NCBI GenBank assembly: GCA_001804285.1
Contig: MHFR01000051.1
Coordinates: 1-46,925, forward strand
Length of the DNA stretch: 46,925 nucleotides
Origin: Candidatus Danuiimicrobium aquiferis
GTDB taxonomy: Bacteria; Omnitrophota; Omnitrophia; Omnitrophales; Danuiimicrobiaceae
Direction of reading: 5' to 3'
This document shows, piece after piece, positions 25,435-34,232 of this stretch (positions are counted from its first letter, which is position 1; every line of letters begins with the position of its first letter). The notes beneath the pieces are model-generated. The model was not told the DNA's origin. It searched no databases and saw nothing but the letters and a program-made list of their open reading frames with translations. Both the position numbers and the translations under genes were made by a program.

Positions 25435-26160
25435 ATGAAATCAATCGTTATCATCCCTACTTACAACGAGAAAGAAAATATTGAAGGTTTGATTCGTGAG
25501 ATTCGAACCCGTTCAAAACATTTATCTTTGGACGTTCTAATCGTCGACAGTGCTTCTCCGGACGGAACAGCTGAGAAAGTGAAGCAAGTGCAGGTAAATG
25601 ATCCGGATTTATATCTCATCGAGCAAAAAGCCAAACTCGGTTTGGGAAAAGCTTATTGGGAAGGAATAGAGTGGGCATTCAAGCGTAATTATGAATGCCT
25701 CATTACTATGGATGCGGATTTCTCTCACGACCCGAAATATCTTCCTGATCTGATTGAAAGAACAAAAGAATATGACGTTGTCGTTGGATCCCGCTACATC
25801 AGAGGAGGCAAACTAAAAGATTGGCCGCTCATGCGCAGGTGTTTGAGTCGGTTTGCAAATTGGTATGCAAAAACGCTGACTGGACTTCCCTTTTTCGATC
25901 TTACCAGCGGATTTCAGTGCTATCGCGTGGCGTTTTTGAGAAAAATAATGGCATATCCGATCCATGCTGAAGGTTATGCGTTTCTTATCGAACTGAAATA
26001 TTTGGCAACCGTTTTGGGGGCCAAGATTGGCGAGATTCCAATTGTATTTACTGATCGAAAAAATGGAAATTCGAAGATTTCAAAGAAAGTGATACTGGAG
26101 TCTATTTTTTTTGTTTTCCGCCTTGCCCTGCAACCCAAGCCGAAAAAAATTTCTTATTAA
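25435..26160 (+). CDS. Polyprenyl-phosphate mannose synthase-like GT2 (Dpm1 type)
   Basis: The protein has 241 residues with no long membrane helix. Motifs match Dpm1/Ppm1 enzymes: IIPTYNEKENI (6-16), VDSASPDGT (37-45), KLGLGKAYWEG (67-77), MDADFSHDP (92-100), VGSRYIRGG (117-125) and DLTSGFQCYR (155-164). Family enzymes transfer mannose (or glucose or another hexose) from a nucleotide sugar to polyprenyl phosphate on the cytoplasmic face. The product would be a donor for the GT-C enzymes of this locus, a direct functional link. VDSASPDGT has Ser where most members have a second Asp. It is the only gene of its immediate area on the plus strand, with its own promoter, so it can be expressed separately. 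It may equally use a sugar other than mannose. Confidence 0.9.
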   Translation: MKSIVIIPTYNEKENIEGLIREIRTRSKHLSLDVLIVDSASPDGTAEKVKQVQVNDPDLYLIEQKAKLGLGKAYWEGIEWAFKRNYECLITMDADFSHDPKYLPDLIERTKEYDVVVGSRYIRGGKLKDWPLMRRCLSRFANWYAKTLTGLPFFDLTSGFQCYRVAFLRKIMAYPIHAEGYAFLIELKYLATVLGAKIGEIPIVFTDRKNGNSKISKKVILESIFFVFRLALQPKPKKISY

Positions 26161-26217
26161 CTTGAGTACTACAAATTTAGCGACGTAATAACCACAAGTC
26201 TTTGACAACTAATAAGT

Positions 26218-26366
26218 TGTCATCCCCGAATGCTTTCCCTTGGGACTACAAGGGCCGGCCCGTTTTCCCTCGGGTATCGGGGATCCATGATTTTTCTGGA
26301 TTCCCGCTTACCCTGGAAATACGGGGCTGGCCCTCGCTTTACCGAGGGAAGCCTGCGGGAATGACA
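26218..26366. repeat. Palindromic repeat element, copy 1 (intergenic)
   Basis: The element is 149 bases with terminal inverted repeats TGTCATccCCGa and GCGGGAATGACA, and contains a perfect GGGCCGGCCC palindrome (26252-26261) and CCCTTG/CAAGGG arms. Its first 68 bases are nearly identical to copy 3 at 45159. It fills most of the 220-base space between two convergent genes (26161-26380), so it may act as a bidirectional terminator. The short sequences CTTGAGT (26161) and ACTCAAG (26379) flank it. I see no gene in this gap and no target-site duplication. Confidence 0.85.
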
Positions 26367-26380
26367 GAAATTTGAAGAAC

Positions 26381-28231
26381 TCAAGTTGTTAATTTTTTAC
26401 AAGATAGTCCAATCACCCGTCTTGTTCGGAGCAATCCGGTTGTGATCAAAGCGAGCGCGCAGCCCACCAGCCATTTATACCAAAATCTGACCGACGATCG
26501 ATAAGGAATTTCCGGTGTTTTAGACATTGTATTCCATCGCGCGGTTAGTTCCGCTATCGCTGTTTTATTAACACCGGGACGGGCATAAACTTGCATGTAT
26601 TCGGTTTGGAAAATAGGCGCATATCCATTCGTGACAAACTTGTCTACCTCCTTGATCTCGCGAGGTCGCATTCGTTCCGAATCAATAAAAATTAGATCCG
26701 GAGTTTCAGCCATTTTTTCAAAAGGTGTATGTAGAAACATTTCAAAAAAAACAAACAGGTAACGCCGTCGTGATAGATGGGCGGCAAATCGTTCGCTAGT
26801 CAAAGCAGAGTATTCATTCGGGGTGCTTTCAAGAATTTTAATGACTTTCTGGTAGTTACCGTTTGATGCCAGGTCTAGATATTTATCGATTGTAAACAAC
26901 TGTGGAGCACCCGCAAAAGCAAGAGTTCCAAGAATAAGAAGAACGTATAATAAACTTTTGTTTTCCGTCAGCATGTTTGAGACTGTCGATTTGTTGTTCG
27001 CCTTAAGAGATTGAATCAGGGAAAGGAAGCCATAGATTGCCGAAATGATAACCAGAGCATTAAATCCCCCCGTGTAATGTGCGCGCGTAAAACGAAATCC
27101 AGGCATACCACTTAATAATCTGAGAGTGATTGACGGTCCTAACAACCAAAACCAGCCTTTGCACTTGAAAGACAGAAATAAAAACGGCCCAAAAACGAGA
27201 ATCAGAAAAGATATCGGATTGGGTTCAAGAAGCTTTTTCCACAGTTCGGGATTGAGACTCTTGAAGTGGGCGAAGTAGCTCCATTTATTGATAAAATGAT
27301 AGGGGTAGCTAAAGTTTGGTTCTATCACAGCGAGAATCAGAACGAGACATGCAAGAGAAAGCATGACAGTCAACAATCCATTTTTCCGGTTTTGGTTTTG
27401 GAACGTTAAAAAAAGTCCGACGCCAAGCACGTCCATTGCAATATTTTCCTTACAAATAAGCGCCAAAGCAAAGCAAAGAAGCGAATAAGCATTTTTTTTC
27501 GTCAGTGCACAATAAAAACCGAATAAAATAAAAGGATCCGCCATCATTTGTGTGTGGAACGGAAAATTAATTCCATCGCGAATGGGCAAATAGAAGCAAA
27601 CGCAAAGGCTGAATACTAAAGCGGTTTTATGTGAATTGATTACGGTTTTGGCTATCAAATAGGTCGCAATGATGCTGCTCGACATGACCAGCGTTGTAAT
27701 CGCAAGGAAGAACGTCGAGTTGTCGACGGCTATATAAATTGGCGATAGAAGTGCGAGAATGGGTTTAAAATGCTCGCAAAAGATGTGAAGACCGCCACGC
27801 ACGGAAGTAACTAAAAAATCACCATGTGCTGTATTCCATATGACTTGCTCGTAAAATCCAAAGTCCCATAACGCCGTCTCGAGAGAGGCATGCTTGAGGA
27901 ATAAGCTTATGGTTTGACTGGCGGAATACCAGATGTACAGGATGGCAACCGAAAGAAACGGTGGCCATAAAAAAAACCGATTAATTGTTTTGATTGGTTC
28001 AAGGTTTTCGAGTTTTATCGAATTTTTTATGTACAGATAGTAACTAACAATACTTCCGCCCAAAATGGTTAACGCAGGGAGAAATGTGAAGAGATCACGA
28101 CAACGTTTGAGCACTCTCCAGCCAACAAAAAAAACGCCGCCGGTTAACGCGACATATAGGCAAAAAAGTAGAAAAAGCTGAAAAGCAATGTCGAAAACTT
28201 TTGTATTCTCAAATACCCTTTTTAATCTCAT
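26381..28231 (-). CDS. DUF2079 family membrane protein, GT-C-like
   Basis: The protein has 616 residues from the ATG at 28231. A TTG at 28327 would overlap the upstream gene by 74 bases and is less likely. There are about 12 membrane helices. The conserved DUF2079 pattern is visible in the first external loop: WDFGFYEQVIWN followed by HIFCEHFKPILALLSPIY. Members resemble GT-C glycosyltransferases and are predicted to act on lipid-linked sugars at the outer face of the membrane, but none is well characterised to my knowledge. The soluble segment after the last internal helices contains SERMRPREI and is followed by a final C-terminal helix. Substrate unknown. Confidence 0.85.
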   Translation of the reverse strand: MRLKRVFENTKVFDIAFQLFLLFCLYVALTGGVFFVGWRVLKRCRDLFTFLPALTILGGSIVSYYLYIKNSIKLENLEPIKTINRFFLWPPFLSVAILYIWYSASQTISLFLKHASLETALWDFGFYEQVIWNTAHGDFLVTSVRGGLHIFCEHFKPILALLSPIYIAVDNSTFFLAITTLVMSSSIIATYLIAKTVINSHKTALVFSLCVCFYLPIRDGINFPFHTQMMADPFILFGFYCALTKKNAYSLLCFALALICKENIAMDVLGVGLFLTFQNQNRKNGLLTVMLSLACLVLILAVIEPNFSYPYHFINKWSYFAHFKSLNPELWKKLLEPNPISFLILVFGPFLFLSFKCKGWFWLLGPSITLRLLSGMPGFRFTRAHYTGGFNALVIISAIYGFLSLIQSLKANNKSTVSNMLTENKSLLYVLLILGTLAFAGAPQLFTIDKYLDLASNGNYQKVIKILESTPNEYSALTSERFAAHLSRRRYLFVFFEMFLHTPFEKMAETPDLIFIDSERMRPREIKEVDKFVTNGYAPIFQTEYMQVYARPGVNKTAIAELTARWNTMSKTPEIPYRSSVRFWYKWLVGCALALITTGLLRTRRVIGLSCKKLTT

Positions 28232-28253
28232 ACGAATCAGCAAAAGTAATATT

Positions 28254-28868
28254 TCAACCGGGAGCCAGTTTGAATAAAATATATTTCGAAAGTCTTGATC
28301 TGCAAGGAACGATTCTATTCTCGACAATCGTCAGATTTGATTTTTTGATTAGCGCCGTCATTTCCTGCGCCGTCCGAACATGTTTGCCTCTGTCTAATGC
28401 GCACATCAGATTGTTGGTAACGTAAAAATTTGATAAGTAAACAGAATCCCAAGTAACAACACAATCACCGATTAATGTTGATAGCTTATTCAGCAACGTG
28501 ACAGCTTCTTCGTCATTTAAATGATGCAAGACTCCGTACAGGATTGCCTTGTCAAACCTTTGTTTTGAAAAATCGTATGTATTAATATCAGCGACCAAGA
28601 ACTCGGTGTTAGGAATGTTTTTCTTGATTGCGGCATTGATGGATTTCGGATCTATGTCTATTCCCAAATATTTTCTGAATTTAATTTTTTGTGCAATATA
28701 GGATGAGCCGCACCCGATATCAAGAATAAGATCGGATTGATTCGTATCGAGCGAATCAATCACAGATCTGTATGGAATCCCCCCTTGCAAGAATGCTCTC
28801 ATATAGTGGTACAAGAATGGATTTCCCATCACGTTATTAACAATTCTATTAATAATTCCCATTTGCAT
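28254..28868 (-). CDS. Class I SAM-dependent methyltransferase
   Basis: The protein has 204 residues. Motif I is ILDIGCGSSYIA at about 47-58, GIDID follows near 69-73, and LYGVLHHLNDE near 109-119 gives the UbiE-like motif IV region. It is short for the family, lacking a large C-terminal cap. It probably methylates a small lipid or sugar intermediate. It is 23 bases from the upstream radical SAM gene and 22 from the DUF2079 start at 28231, so the three form one transcription unit. No specific substrate can be given. Confidence 0.86.
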   Translation of the reverse strand: MQMGIINRIVNNVMGNPFLYHYMRAFLQGGIPYRSVIDSLDTNQSDLILDIGCGSSYIAQKIKFRKYLGIDIDPKSINAAIKKNIPNTEFLVADINTYDFSKQRFDKAILYGVLHHLNDEEAVTLLNKLSTLIGDCVVTWDSVYLSNFYVTNNLMCALDRGKHVRTAQEMTALIKKSNLTIVENRIVPCRSRLSKYILFKLAPG

Positions 28869-28891
28869 ATCTGCGCACTTCTCTTATCGTG

Positions 28892-30295
28892 TTATCCCTT
28901 TTTTAGAATGACAGAAAATATTCGTTTTGCTAAAAACTTAATCTGTCCCCATGTCCGAATTTTGCTCAAAAATTTACATAATATGATTGGACGCAAATAA
29001 AATGACAACGTTGCATATTTCTGAAGCTTTTTAATGTCCGTACGAGAAACATTGCCCCCATCCCACGACACCTTATCATAATGAAAAGTAGACCAATCCA
29101 AGCTGTTAACGCGATTCTGCTTTTTTAATTGATCGTAAATTTCGGTCCCAGGGTAAGGTTTGAAAATATTAAATGATGCACAATTCAGAGGCAGGGATTT
29201 CGCGAACGAAATTGTTGCCTTTATGTCTTCGATCGTTTCTGTCGGGTATCCGATGATGAAAAAGCCCATGGTGTTGATACCGACTTTATCGATTAGTTCT
29301 ACTTTTTTTCTGATTTCTGCCAACGTTTGGCGTTTTTTCATATCATTTAATATTTTCTGACTTCCCGATTCAATGCCAAGACTGAATGAATAACAGCCCG
29401 CATCTTTCATGACTCGAAGGAGCGCTTCATCTAACGTATTTAACCTTACCCCTTGTGGTAATGCCCAGTGCAATTTGAAATCCAAATTCTTGATCGCTTT
29501 GCACGCTTCCACGACGTAGTCTCTCCTCATCGTAAAGTTGTCATCTTCGAAATGTATTTCATTAACAGAAAAACGGTTATGGAGATATTTTATTTCACTG
29601 ATTAGATTATCAATACTCCGGTATCTGATCTTTCTCCCCCCCATTCTCCAGCCACAACAGAAAGTACATTCGAAAGGACAGCCTCTGCTAGCAAGCATAG
29701 GAGCCGTCGGGAAACTCTTGAACACAAAGCCTTGAGGCGCCGGCGGATAATTACGAGGATCTATGAGTTCCCACAACGGAAACGGCAGGCTGTCAAGGTT
29801 TTCTACCGCAGTGCTTTCATTGACTACGATTTGTTTATTCTCATCTCTCCACACCAGATTAGGGATTTGTTTAAGAGCATTTGCAGCGACATTGCCATTT
29901 TGCAGCAGATCAACCAGATCACAGAGACCCATTTCAGCGTCAGAATAAAAGCAGTAATCTAAATCTTCGATTTCTTCGAGTGTTTGCGTGGGCGCACAAG
30001 AAGGATGAGGTCCACCGGCAATGACTCGGATATTTGAATTATACCCCTTAATTAGACGAGAAATCTCTTTTACAGTCGGCAAGTCTTTAGTAAATAATTT
30101 AAAACCAATAACATCTGGTTTCTCAGTTTTTATATGAGATAATAAGGTTTGATTATCGATATTTTCGTTAACACAATCGATAATATTAACCTCGTAACCT
30201 TTTTTCTGCAGAACACTACCGAGATATCCCAATCCTAAATCTGGAATAATCTGATAGGAATTGCTGAACGGTAATACTAGTAAAATTTTCATCAT
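28892..30295 (-). CDS. Radical SAM protein with N-terminal B12-binding-like domain
   Basis: The protein has 467 residues, starting at one of two ATGs (30295 or 30292) just after an AAGGA Shine-Dalgarno sequence. The N-terminal Rossmann-like domain opens KILLVLPFSN, with IAGGPHPS at 92-99. The cluster motif is CPFECTFC, with cysteines at 206, 210 and 213. SLGIESGSQ is the conserved GxxSG-type strand and TMGFFIIGYP follows. No cobalamin-binding histidine motif is present, although the domain class is the one usually so named. It begins a transcription unit with a methyltransferase and a DUF2079 membrane protein. Its reaction is unknown. Confidence 0.88.
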   Translation of the reverse strand: MMKILLVLPFSNSYQIIPDLGLGYLGSVLQKKGYEVNIIDCVNENIDNQTLLSHIKTEKPDVIGFKLFTKDLPTVKEISRLIKGYNSNIRVIAGGPHPSCAPTQTLEEIEDLDYCFYSDAEMGLCDLVDLLQNGNVAANALKQIPNLVWRDENKQIVVNESTAVENLDSLPFPLWELIDPRNYPPAPQGFVFKSFPTAPMLASRGCPFECTFCCGWRMGGRKIRYRSIDNLISEIKYLHNRFSVNEIHFEDDNFTMRRDYVVEACKAIKNLDFKLHWALPQGVRLNTLDEALLRVMKDAGCYSFSLGIESGSQKILNDMKKRQTLAEIRKKVELIDKVGINTMGFFIIGYPTETIEDIKATISFAKSLPLNCASFNIFKPYPGTEIYDQLKKQNRVNSLDWSTFHYDKVSWDGGNVSRTDIKKLQKYATLSFYLRPIILCKFLSKIRTWGQIKFLAKRIFSVILKKG

Positions 30296-30654
30296 CCATT
30301 CCTTAGAGCCGGATTTTTTCCCAGCAATCGAATAGTCAACTTGCAGTCGAAGAAATCAATTACGTTATAATTTCATTATTCCAAAACGAATCTATTTAAA
30401 CGGAAAAATCAAACGGAGTATAAAACACATATAAAAAAGCATCAAGCAATATTTGTCACGACATTTATCAAAACACAGAACTTTTACGATCACACATACA
30501 CGCCTAAATGTCCCGATTTTGAGAACCGAAAAAATCTTGCTACGATATCCTATTTCACATATTATACACCGATTCGCATAACAGATTAATTCGTGATCAA
30601 AAACTAAACAAGTTGCCATCCATTTCCAAAATATATTAACTTTTCTTTTCATTT
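30296..30654. other. AT-rich divergent intergenic region
   Basis: This 359-base region lies between the divergent radical SAM gene (minus) and the mutase gene (plus). I see no convincing gene in it. An 86-codon open frame on the minus strand is cysteine-rich, has no Shine-Dalgarno sequence and no recognisable domain. The only feature I can support is the promoter at 30537-30565. The minus-strand promoter was not identified with confidence. Confidence 0.6.
30537..30565 (+). promoter_or_regulatory. Candidate sigma-70 promoter for the galactofuranose operon
   Basis: TTGCTA (30537-30542) and TATTAT (30560-30565) are separated by 17 bases, giving a transcript start near 30572 and a leader of about 80 bases before the ATG at 30655. 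No operator or attenuator is visible in the leader. Confidence 0.45.
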
Positions 30655-31998
30655 ATGAAAAAAATAGTCGTTATCGGGGCGGGGCCTACCGGATTGAGCG
30701 CAGCATTTCGACTAAGAGAACTTGGACATGAAAACTTTGTCGTTTATGAACGAAATAATTATGTAGGTGGACTCTGTAAGAGTTTTATTGATAACCACGG
30801 ATTTACGTGGGATCTTGGCGGGCATGTTATATTTTCGCATTATGAATATTTTGACCGCTTTCTGGAAACAGCATTGGGTACGGAATATTTGCTTCATAGG
30901 CGGAATACGTGGATACGCACGATGGGCCAATGGATTCCCTACCCATTTCAGAATAATTTACAGTATTTACCGAGAAACGTGATCGCAAAGTGTTTAAAAG
31001 GATTGCGGAAAGCAGACCGTGGGAGGAAGAAAACTAAAAACTTTGAGGAGTGGATCAATGCAACAATGGGTGAAGGCATCGCCCAATATTTTATGTTGCC
31101 GTATAATTTTAAAGTATGGGCATATCCACTCGATCAGTTAAGCTCATCATGGATTGATGAACGGGTAAGTCCGGTTAATCTTAAAGAAACCGTTTCATTA
31201 TTAAAATCCCCTGCACCAAAAACCGATTGGGGTCCTAACGCGGCATTCAAATTTCCCAAAAATGGCGGAACTGGGCAGATTTTTAATCGCATCGCAAAAT
31301 TTTTCGCTGCAAAAATCAAGCTATCATCGCAACTGACTAAAATTGATGTAGAATCAAAAAAAATATATCTCGCCGACGGTCAGTGTGACACCTATGACAT
31401 CTTAATCAATACATCTCCTTTAGACCAATTTGTCGCATTGCTCAAGCCTCACAGCCAGGAGTTGATTGACATTGCAACAGGTCTGAAACATAATGGCGTT
31501 TTTATCGTTGGGGTGGGGATTAAGAAGCCTTGCCCAAGCGACAAAAGCTGGAATTATTTTCCCGATAGTAACTGTCCATTTTTCAGAGTCACCTATTTTT
31601 CCAATTACTCGCCACAAAATGTTCCGAATGTGAAAGAGTATTATTCCCTTCTTTGCGAAAGCGCATATTCGGAATATAAAAAAGAAGATGAATCGGAAAT
31701 TGTGGAAAAAACGATTCAAGGGCTTATCAACTCCGGACTGATCTCTGCCTCAGATAAAAGATTCATTGTCTCTAGGTTTTTATTTGATATAGAATACGCT
31801 TATCCAGTTCCCACTCTTGAAAGAGAAGATAGCTTAAAAAGAATTCAACCGGCATTGCAAGCAATGGATATATATTCCAGGGGTCGGTTTGGTGCCTGGA
31901 AATACGAAATAGGCAATACCGATCATTCTGTGATGCAAGGGAAAGAAATCGTCGATAAGATTTTAAGTCAAAGCAACGAAACCGTATGGGAGTTGTAA
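30655..31998 (+). CDS. glf: UDP-galactopyranose mutase, eukaryotic type
   Basis: This 447-residue FAD enzyme should interconvert UDP-galactopyranose and UDP-galactofuranose. The FAD motif is GAGPTG (8-13). GGHVIFSHYEYFD (55-67) contains the flavin-adjacent His57. PYPFQNN (95-101), PYNFKVWA (149-156) and WIDERV (166-171, Arg170) follow. NYFPDSNCPFFR (300-311, Arg311) and FSNYSP (315-320) come next, then YPVPTLERE (383-391) and SRGRFGAWKYEIGNTDHS (408-425, Tyr417). From memory these match the Aspergillus and Leishmania enzymes nearly block for block, including the two active-site arginines and the tyrosines that bind the diphosphate. Ordinary bacterial Glf is far less similar. It lacks the longer C-terminal part of the fungal enzyme (about 510 residues). 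It is the first gene of a three-gene operon. Confidence 0.93.
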   Translation: MKKIVVIGAGPTGLSAAFRLRELGHENFVVYERNNYVGGLCKSFIDNHGFTWDLGGHVIFSHYEYFDRFLETALGTEYLLHRRNTWIRTMGQWIPYPFQNNLQYLPRNVIAKCLKGLRKADRGRKKTKNFEEWINATMGEGIAQYFMLPYNFKVWAYPLDQLSSSWIDERVSPVNLKETVSLLKSPAPKTDWGPNAAFKFPKNGGTGQIFNRIAKFFAAKIKLSSQLTKIDVESKKIYLADGQCDTYDILINTSPLDQFVALLKPHSQELIDIATGLKHNGVFIVGVGIKKPCPSDKSWNYFPDSNCPFFRVTYFSNYSPQNVPNVKEYYSLLCESAYSEYKKEDESEIVEKTIQGLINSGLISASDKRFIVSRFLFDIEYAYPVPTLEREDSLKRIQPALQAMDIYSRGRFGAWKYEIGNTDHSVMQGKEIVDKILSQSNETVWEL

Positions 31999-31999
31999 C

Positions 32000-32713
32000 A
32001 TGTCGCTTTCAATAATTATGCCCTGCTATAACGAAGAGGAAATTATCGAAAAGGTTGTACGAAGTTACTATGCTGAAATTCAGTCAAGGATAGATGACTT
32101 CGAATTTATTGTGATTGATGATTGTAGTAAAGATAATACACTTACCAAATTACAGGTCTTATCAAAAGAACTTCCGAAGTTAAAGATCTTAAGGCCCACA
32201 GTTAATGGAGGCCATGGGAAAGCCCTACGGATGGGCTATGAGACAGCCTGTAAGGAATGGGTGTTTCAAGTTGATAGCGATAACCAATTCGAGATTAAAG
32301 AATTTTGGAAGCTTGATTCTATGAAGAATCGTTACGATTTTATTGTGGGCTATCGCAAACACAGACACGATCCGCTAACGAGGCTCATATTGACTGAGAT
32401 TATCCGGATATCAAATTTCATACTTTTTGGGGTGTGGATCAAAGATGCAAATTGCCCATTTCGATTGATTAAGAACGATTTCTTAAAACAGCTCTTAAAA
32501 TCTGTAGATAAAAATTTATTTGCGCCCAACATCGCTCTATCCATTTTAGCGGCAAGAAAGAATAACAAATTGACAACTTTGCCCGTGACCCACTATGAGA
32601 GAAAGACGGGAACTTGCACCATCAAGAAAATGAAGCTCATCAAATCATCACTGAAAGGGCTTCGGGAACTTTTTGAAATGAGAAAAGGATTGTCTAACAC
32701 AGATCGGTCATGA
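32000..32713 (+). CDS. GT2 glycosyltransferase, polyprenyl-phosphate sugar synthase-like
   Basis: The protein has 237 residues. SIIMPCYNEEEII (4-16), IDDCSKDNT (39-47), GGHGKALRMGYE (70-81) and VDSDNQFE (91-98) are the standard GT-A motifs. The later GYRKHRHDPLTR and DANCPFRL match the basic and Asp-containing segments of Dpm1/GtrB-type enzymes, which charge polyprenyl phosphate. There are no membrane helices at the C-terminus, unlike GtrB. It starts one base after the mutase stop, so its donor is plausibly UDP-galactofuranose, which is inference. It overlaps the next gene by four bases (ATGA). Confidence 0.9.
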   Translation: MSLSIIMPCYNEEEIIEKVVRSYYAEIQSRIDDFEFIVIDDCSKDNTLTKLQVLSKELPKLKILRPTVNGGHGKALRMGYETACKEWVFQVDSDNQFEIKEFWKLDSMKNRYDFIVGYRKHRHDPLTRLILTEIIRISNFILFGVWIKDANCPFRLIKNDFLKQLLKSVDKNLFAPNIALSILAARKNNKLTTLPVTHYERKTGTCTIKKMKLIKSSLKGLRELFEMRKGLSNTDRS

Positions 32714-34200
32714 ATCAAATTCCGGATGAATGCAGGAAAAGAATGTGGCTCTTCGGCGGTGTTTTAACCATAGGAATCGGATTGTTGCTTTACCCGATGC
32801 TTGGCCATCAGACCATTAAAGCAATGTTTGAGCATGGCACATTTGATCGAATTTTTGCCGGCTATCCTGTAACATGGTGGTTAGAAAAGGCCGATAAACG
32901 GTTCCAACAAATATTCGGAGTTTTCGTTGTTGGCATGTTTTTTCTAATCATCAAGTGGTCAAGCTGTACCGGCAACAAAAAGACTTTCCTGTTTTTGCTT
33001 GCCTTATTTATTTTGGGCATCTCTTTCCTATATCTTCAGTTTGATGTGATAAGGTTTACCGCATTCACCGTTTCGGTGTTTAGTATTCACTTACTATGCA
33101 CCGCTTTTCGCGAAAAGGAATCGAGTTCACTGAATAGCAAGAGGGTTTTATTTTTAATCATCGCTCTTGGAACTTTGATTAGGTTTTTTTTGGCTTATGC
33201 TACTGACGGCAATTTTGACATGGGCGGCTTTATTTTCATCGCTGACGTCGCACATAAAGGCGGGAATATCTATTTAGAAACGCATCGCTACAACTATTCT
33301 TGCGCATGGTTTTTGATCAGCGGATTCTTAAGCAATATTCAAAACTCATTCCCCACGCTGGGATACCCTTTGATACACAGAGTATTTCTTTCTTGCGTTG
33401 ATTTGGCGACCTTGTGGCTTTTGATGGAAATCGCCCGTATCAAAGGTCTCTCCAGGCCCAAAACCGCTATTTTCTTCTATTTAAATCCCGTCTCTTTTCT
33501 CTTAACGGGGTTTCATGGCCAATTCGAAAATCTTGCGTTACTGATGATTATTTTAGGAATTTATTGTTATCTTCGTCTTGAAAATAAGCCTTTAATGAAG
33601 AAGGGGCTGTTGTGGCTTTTTTCGACCATCGGAATGATAGTGAAGCACAATATATTTTATGCAACATTGATCTGTGCAAACTTTTTAGCCAAACGACATA
33701 TCATACGTTTTGTTTTATTTACGATTTCTGTGGCGCTTTTTCTTCTAACTTTTCTGCCCTATTGGAGCGTGGCCCATAAAGCAATCATCGATAATGTGTT
33801 CCACTATGGCGGGATTACTGACGTTTATGGGATTACGAGCTTCCTGCATATACCCGGCGCTAAATATCTATTTATCATTGGCCTTTTTTTATATTGTCTG
33901 CTTTTAAAGAATAAAGACATTCTTAAACAATGCCTATTAGGTTCTTTATTTTTTCTTACGTTCACAACCGGATACGGCATTCAGTATTTTGTTTTGCCTA
34001 TCGCATTCGCCTCCTTACGTCCGTCGAAAGGTTTTTTACTCTATACTATCGTAGCAACTATTTTTATCATGGCCGGCCACGCCAATGTGAATATTTATTT
34101 TTTTCGGTCGTTCAATCAATGGAATTTGATGTGGCTTGCTGTGCTCTATTGGTTTTTGACAGAGCATTTTGAAATTACAATACGCAAACGATCTGAGTGA
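32710..34200 (+). CDS. Polytopic GT-C glycosyltransferase, lipid-linked donor type
   Basis: The protein has 496 residues with about 12 membrane helices. The first external loop contains TDGNFDMGGF followed by HKGGNIYLETHRYNYS, the pattern of the GT-C enzymes that use lipid-linked sugars, with Asp as the presumed catalytic base. A later FYLNPVSFLLTGFHGQFEN resembles the conserved helix-loop of Alg6/Alg8 and GT87 proteins. It would receive a sugar from the lipid product of the preceding GT2 enzyme and add it to an acceptor outside the membrane. Coupling by ATGA with the GT2 gene supports a joint function. The gene ends 32 bases from the convergent neighbour. Confidence 0.85.
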   Translation: MNQIPDECRKRMWLFGGVLTIGIGLLLYPMLGHQTIKAMFEHGTFDRIFAGYPVTWWLEKADKRFQQIFGVFVVGMFFLIIKWSSCTGNKKTFLFLLALFILGISFLYLQFDVIRFTAFTVSVFSIHLLCTAFREKESSSLNSKRVLFLIIALGTLIRFFLAYATDGNFDMGGFIFIADVAHKGGNIYLETHRYNYSCAWFLISGFLSNIQNSFPTLGYPLIHRVFLSCVDLATLWLLMEIARIKGLSRPKTAIFFYLNPVSFLLTGFHGQFENLALLMIILGIYCYLRLENKPLMKKGLLWLFSTIGMIVKHNIFYATLICANFLAKRHIIRFVLFTISVALFLLTFLPYWSVAHKAIIDNVFHYGGITDVYGITSFLHIPGAKYLFIIGLFLYCLLLKNKDILKQCLLGSLFFLTFTTGYGIQYFVLPIAFASLRPSKGFLLYTIVATIFIMAGHANVNIYFFRSFNQWNLMWLAVLYWFLTEHFEITIRKRSE

Positions 34201-34232
34201 ACGAGTTGCGCTGATTCAAGGCATACGGGCTT

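Noticed and set aside
30392-30652. An 86-codon open frame on the minus strand in the divergent intergenic region
   Set aside because: It has no Shine-Dalgarno sequence, no domain and an odd cysteine-rich composition, and it covers a likely promoter region of the mutase operon.
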